DNA of 7,241 nt from positions 1 through 7,241 of the forward strand of contig JAAZHL010000179.1 in the NCBI GenBank assembly GCA_012510755.1. The letters are read 5' to 3'. Below, one piece after another: positions 4,970-7,241 of the stretch. This stretch comes from Leucobacter sp. (GTDB lineage Bacteria > Actinomycetota > Actinomycetes > Actinomycetales > Microbacteriaceae). The notes beneath the pieces are model-generated. The model was not told the origin of the DNA, did no database searches, and was given only the letters and a program-made list of their open reading frames with translations. Within the stretch, counting starts at the first letter, position 1; every line of letters starts with the position of its first letter. Made by a program: the position numbers and the translations under genes.

Positions 4970-6025
4970 ATGACCACTCTGCTGCCCAACTCTCTGCTGC
5001 CCAACTCTCTGCTGCCCACTTCAATTGTGGGAAGCCTGCCCAAGCCGTCGTGGCTGTCGCAGCCCGAAACGCTGTGGTCGCCATGGAAGTTGAACGGTGA
5101 CGAATTGCGTGAAGGGAAGCTCGACGCACTCAGCCTTGCGGCAGACGAACAGCGTCGCGCAGGGCTTGATATCATCAGCGACGGTGAACAGAACCGCCAA
5201 CACTTCGTCACCACTTTCATCGAGCACTTGAGTGGGGTCGACTTCGAGCGACGCGAAACGGTGCGCATTCGCAACCGCTACGACGCGAGCGTGCCGACCG
5301 TCGTCGGTGAGGTGAGTCTCGACGGCTCGGTCTTTGCTGACGACGCGAAGCGGCTACGCGAACAGACGCAGCAGCCGATCAAATGGGCGCTGCCAGGCCC
5401 GATGACCATGATCGACACGCTGTATGACGACCACTATCGCAGCCGTGAAGAACTCGCGTGGCAGTTTGCCAAGATTCTCAATCAAGAAGCCAAGGCGCTC
5501 GAAGCCGCTGGCGTCGACATCATTCAGTTCGACGAGCCCGCGTTCAACGTGTTTTTTGACGAGATGAAAGATTGGGGAGTGGCCGCGCTTGAGCGCGCGA
5601 AAGAAGGGCTTAAGGCCGAAATCGCTGTGCACATTTGCTACGGCTACGGCATCAAAGCCAATACTGATTGGAAGGCGACGCTCGGCTCAGAGTGGCGCCA
5701 ATACGAAGAGTCTTTTCCGCTGCTGCAGCAGTCCACGATCGATATCGTGTCTCTGGAGAGTCACAACTCTCGTGTGCCAGTCGACCTCATCGAGTTGCTT
5801 CGCGGCAAGAAGGTCATGCTTGGCGCAATCGATGTGGCAAGCAACACGATCGAAACCCCCGACGAAGTCGCAGCCACCTTGCGAAGTGCGCTGCCCTTCG
5901 TTGATGCACACCTCTTGCACCCGAGCACGAACTGCGGAATGGCACCCCTTTCTCGCCAGGTTGCACGGGACAAGATGCATGCGCTCGCGGCAGGGGCCGA
6001 AATCGTACGCGCCGAGCTCGCATAA
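4970..6025 (+). CDS. mesD: MesD, core-MetE folate-independent methionine synthase
   Basis: A 351-residue protein equal to the C-terminal catalytic barrel of cobalamin-independent methionine synthase (MetE), without the N-terminal half. It transfers a methyl group to homocysteine to make methionine in the cytoplasm. Zinc ligands expected from MetE are present: His221 and Cys223 in AVHICYGYG, Glu263 in DIVSLESHNS, and Cys322 in TNCGMAPLSR. Other family blocks are GSLPKPSWL (21-29), SDGEQNRQHFVTTFIEHL (70-87), KWALPGPMTM (138-147) and QFDEPAFNVFFDE (186-198). Together with the adjacent mesX this identifies the MesD class, which works without folate substrates and needs oxygen; the methyl donor is unknown. 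ATG 4970 is preferred over the frame opening at 4895 because GTGAGG (4956-4961) lies 8 nt upstream. The N-terminus carries an in-frame 15-bp tandem repeat giving LLPNS twice before the usual LLPTS. Confidence 0.93.
   Translation: MTTLLPNSLLPNSLLPTSIVGSLPKPSWLSQPETLWSPWKLNGDELREGKLDALSLAADEQRRAGLDIISDGEQNRQHFVTTFIEHLSGVDFERRETVRIRNRYDASVPTVVGEVSLDGSVFADDAKRLREQTQQPIKWALPGPMTMIDTLYDDHYRSREELAWQFAKILNQEAKALEAAGVDIIQFDEPAFNVFFDEMKDWGVAALERAKEGLKAEIAVHICYGYGIKANTDWKATLGSEWRQYEESFPLLQQSTIDIVSLESHNSRVPVDLIELLRGKKVMLGAIDVASNTIETPDEVAATLRSALPFVDAHLLHPSTNCGMAPLSRQVARDKMHALAAGAEIVRAELA
4977..5018 (+). repeat. 15-bp tandem repeat in the mesD N-terminus
   Basis: CTCTGCTGCCCAACT occurs exactly at 4977-4991 and 4992-5006, followed by a 12-bp third copy at 5007-5018. 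The unit is in frame, so each full copy adds five residues (LLPNS). Family members I recall have a single LLPTS before the conserved GSLPKPSWL, so about ten extra residues have been inserted. Confidence 0.9.
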
Positions 6026-6063
6026 AGCAGCGCGCGAGCCACGGATGTGAGCAACCCGCTGCT
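6026..6063. terminator. possible terminator hairpin after mesD
   Basis: AGCAGCG (6026-6032) pairs perfectly with CGCTGCT (6057-6063), with a 24-nt loop, starting at the first base after the mesD stop. The + strand continues GCGAAAA with no T-run; on the - strand the stem is followed by TTTAT. It may end mesXD transcripts in a factor-assisted way, or transcripts from the opposite strand. Confidence 0.3.
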
Positions 6064-6097
6064 GCGAAAAGTGGGCGCGCAGATGATGATGCGGGGC

Positions 6098-6145
6098 TCA
6101 TGCGGCTGTTGGTGCGGATTCAGTGTTGGCATTTGCGGTGTGCAT
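6098..6145 (-). CDS. possible 15-residue peptide with a perfect Shine-Dalgarno
   Basis: On the - strand AAGGAG (6151-6156) lies 5 nt before an ATG at 6145, ideal spacing. The frame reads MHTANANTESAPTAA and stops at 6098. Its TGA overlaps another ATG (an ATGA arrangement), which opens a longer frame running antisense into mesD; that one is probably a shadow. Nothing about the peptide resembles a known family. It is divergent from the DoxX gene, where a regulator gene is often found, so it could be a leader peptide, a tiny gene or the 5' remnant of a lost gene. The ribosome site is the only real support. Confidence 0.25.
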   Translation of the reverse strand: MHTANANTESAPTAA

Positions 6146-6192
6146 TCGTTCTCCTTGTGGGCGTTACGCACATGGGGATGCCTTTTGTATGG

Positions 6193-6248
6193 CTTTCGAA
6201 AGTGACGAAAAATTAGTAACGAACAAATAGTAACTAAGAATGTAATTT
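6193..6248. promoter_or_regulatory. AT-rich promoter/operator region upstream of the DoxX-like gene
   Basis: This AT-rich segment stands out from the GC-rich surroundings. It holds the palindrome CTTTCGAAAG (6193-6202), a direct repeat TAGTAAC at 6214-6220 and 6228-6234 (14-bp period), and TTAGT (6213-6217) facing ACTAA (6232-6236). TAATTT (6243-6248) lies 7 nt before the DoxX ATG and suits a leaderless -10. Sites built from TAGTAAC/GTTACTA are reminiscent of HxlR-type operators, but no such regulator is in the window. Confidence 0.38.
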
Positions 6249-6255
6249 GACCGTC

Positions 6256-6645
6256 ATGATTGTCGTCTTTTGGGTGTTAAACGGTCTGCTTGCGCTCGCA
6301 TTCCTCGCTTCGGGTGCCATGAAGCTGATGAAGACGCGCGAGGATCTCGCTGCTTCGGGAATGGCTTGGGCGCCGCATTTTTCTGCAGTAAGCGTGAAGG
6401 CGATCGGGCTTGCCCAGGTGCTCGGTGCAATAGGTTTAATTCTGCCGCAGCTACTCAACATTGCACCGGTTCTGGCCCCGATCGCTGCGACTGGCCTGCT
6501 TGTCATTATGATCGGTGCTGTCGTGGTGCACATTCGGCGCAAAGAGGCGTTCATGTCGGCTCTCGTATTGGGTGTGTTGTTGCTGGCCAGCGCCGTGGTT
6601 GGGTTTGTGGTAACTGCGTCTCAGCGAGGGACTCTGGCGCAATAA
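6256..6645 (+). CDS. DoxX-like small integral membrane protein
   Basis: A 129-residue protein with four hydrophobic segments (about 2-20, 47-65, 71-92 and 99-121), the usual size and topology of DoxX-family proteins. Family features include LASGAMKL (17-24) at the end of the first segment and GLAQVLGAIGLILP (51-64) in the second, where many relatives have Glu at the Gln position. The short basic loop HIRRKEA (92-98) precedes the last segment. DoxX proteins have been linked to redox and thiol stress in some actinobacteria, but the exact role here is unknown. ATG 6256 is preferred; TTG 6247 is in frame but would overlap the -10-like TAATTT. No Shine-Dalgarno is seen. The SUKH gene starts 12 bp after the stop, so the two are probably co-transcribed. 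Confidence 0.83.
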   Translation: MIVVFWVLNGLLALAFLASGAMKLMKTREDLAASGMAWAPHFSAVSVKAIGLAQVLGAIGLILPQLLNIAPVLAPIAATGLLVIMIGAVVVHIRRKEAFMSALVLGVLLLASAVVGFVVTASQRGTLAQ

Positions 6646-6657
6646 ACTGAACGCGTC

Positions 6658-7059
6658 ATGTGCGTGAAATTTGAATGGAACCCTCCGGCCTCTGAAGCTG
6701 CCATCCGACAAGCGGAGGCCGACTACGGTGGCCCGCTGCCGGAGGAGTTTGTCGAGCTGCTGAGAAAAGCGAATGGCGGATCCACCGACGGGAACCTGAG
6801 CATTCTCGACGTTGAAGATTGCGTGCAACGCAACTTCGACTACGAAGTGCCCGAGTATCTGCCGGGCTACTTTATGATCGGGGACGATGGCGGCGGAACC
6901 GCGATTCTCATCAACGCACGTGATCGGCGCATCTACGAAGTCGACATGGGGGTCATGGACGAGCGCTTCGTGGTGCTCAGCGCGAATTCGCTTGGGGAAC
7001 TCCTCGCGCTAGGAACCGCTCTTATTGAGCGGGATCACCTGCGGCGCGAGGATATGTAG
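6658..7059 (+). CDS. SUKH (SMI1/KNR4) family protein
   Basis: A soluble 133-residue protein of the SUKH superfamily. Typical landmarks are present: an N-terminal helix with AIRQAEADYGGPLPEEFVEL (15-34), the LLRKANGG turn (34-41), a central LSILDVEDC strand (47-55), YLPGYFMIGDDGGGTAILI (67-85), matching the family's I-G-D-x-G-G block, and a C-terminal helix. SUKH proteins are frequent immunity proteins against polymorphic toxins, but many single-domain copies have other or unknown roles. The gene follows the DoxX-like gene by 12 bp with no clear ribosome site, suggesting read-through expression. No polymorphic toxin lies in the window. The gene converges on the yoeB-like fragment, which is a different kind of toxin and is not expected to be its target. 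Confidence 0.84.
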   Translation: MCVKFEWNPPASEAAIRQAEADYGGPLPEEFVELLRKANGGSTDGNLSILDVEDCVQRNFDYEVPEYLPGYFMIGDDGGGTAILINARDRRIYEVDMGVMDERFVVLSANSLGELLALGTALIERDHLRREDM

Positions 7060-7087
7060 GCTGTGCCTCGGCTCGCTGAGAATTGAG

Positions 7088-7148
7088 AGCACGGGCTCAG
7101 GAATGCGTTGCCCTTGGAATGTCGGTGCATTAGTAGTGGTCCCGTGCT
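7088..7148. terminator. nested inverted repeat between convergent SUKH and yoeB-like genes
   Basis: AGCACGGG (7088-7095) pairs perfectly with CCCGTGCT (7141-7148), and inside it AATGC (7102-7106) pairs with GCATT (7127-7131). The right arm lies within the 3' end of the yoeB-like gene. It could act as a two-way transcription end; a smaller alternative hairpin is GAGC-ACGG-GCTC (7087-7098). No T-run is present. Confidence 0.25.
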
Positions 7149-7241
7149 TGAAGAATCACGATGTGTGAATCAGTATCGAGATAGACGAGTCGGTTGGTGT
7201 CGTCGATGCGCCGAGACCAGGAGCCAGAGAGAACATGTTTC
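7130..7241 (-). CDS. yoeB: YoeB/Txe-family toxin, C-terminal part (cut by window edge)
   Basis: On the - strand, reading from the right edge to a TAA at 7132-7130, the last 36 residues of a YoeB/Txe toxin are visible: SGSWSRRIDDTNRLVY, then a short variable stretch, then IVILQARDHY at the end. YoeB is a RelE-fold ribonuclease that cleaves mRNA at the ribosome and is held inactive by the antitoxin YefM. The visible catalytic residues agree with E. coli YoeB: the Arg of RLVY (Arg65) and the terminal His-Tyr pair (His83-Tyr84). The Glu46 region and start lie outside the window. The antitoxin gene, normally just upstream of yoeB, would be further right. Nothing suggests that the visible part is broken. 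Confidence 0.85.
   Translation of the reverse strand, partial: KHVLSGSWSRRIDDTNRLVYLDTDSHIVILQARDHY

Noticed and set aside
5814..6101. 95-residue - strand frame coupled by ATGA to the tiny peptide
   Set aside because: Most of it is antisense to mesD, Arg/Ser/Ala-rich and without a domain; the coupling is probably coincidence.
6083..6205. Cys-rich 40-residue + strand frame after mesD
   Set aside because: Begins with three ATG codons in a row but has no ribosome site, and its Cys/Trp content looks like random reading of this GC-rich spacer.
3883..6926. GCACGTGATCGG shared by the mesX leader (3883-3894) and the SUKH gene
   Set aside because: The second copy is inside coding sequence and a single 12-bp match is within chance expectation.

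Overview
The window reads as a chromosomal segment of a moderately GC-rich bacterium, most probably an actinobacterium and perhaps a member of Microbacteriaceae. This placement is an inference. It rests on GTG starts, codons often ending in G or C, several genes without a Shine-Dalgarno sequence but with a -10-like hexamer about 7 nt before the start codon (leaderless style), and a conserved membrane protein of a type I associate with Microbacteriaceae and Saccharibacteria. No rRNA, tRNA, insertion sequence, CRISPR array or phage gene is visible.

Layout, left to right. (1) An OhrR-like MarR regulator on the + strand (about 88-588), preceded by a repeated half-site that looks like its own operator. 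(2) A convergent DUF1801 (YdhG-like) gene on the - strand (581-1000), overlapping the regulator by 8 bp. (3) A + strand membrane protein of unknown function (1128-2252). (4) A convergent - strand protein of about four membrane segments (2325-2819), unknown. (5) A LysR-type regulator (2846-3799) resembling the MetR/CmbR/MtaR regulators of sulfur amino acid metabolism. (6) A structured leader of about 150 nt, then mesX (DUF1852) and mesD (core MetE). (7) A 230-bp intergenic region with an AT-rich promoter, a terminator-like hairpin and a tiny - strand reading frame with a perfect Shine-Dalgarno. (8) A DoxX-like membrane protein and a SUKH (SMI1/KNR4) protein 12 bp apart. (9) The C-terminal end of a YoeB/Txe toxin on the - strand, cut by the right edge.

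The centre of interest is LysR-mesX-mesD. MesD keeps the zinc and homocysteine catalytic half of MetE but lacks the N-terminal half. Published work on the MesA-MesD families places MesD among folate-independent methionine synthases that need the partner MesX and oxygen, with the methyl donor unresolved. A MetR/CmbR-like LysR immediately upstream fits local control by methionine or sulfur supply. The two ends of the window carry stress and conflict genes (a peroxide-type regulator; a SUKH protein and a YoeB toxin) with no evident link to the methionine genes.
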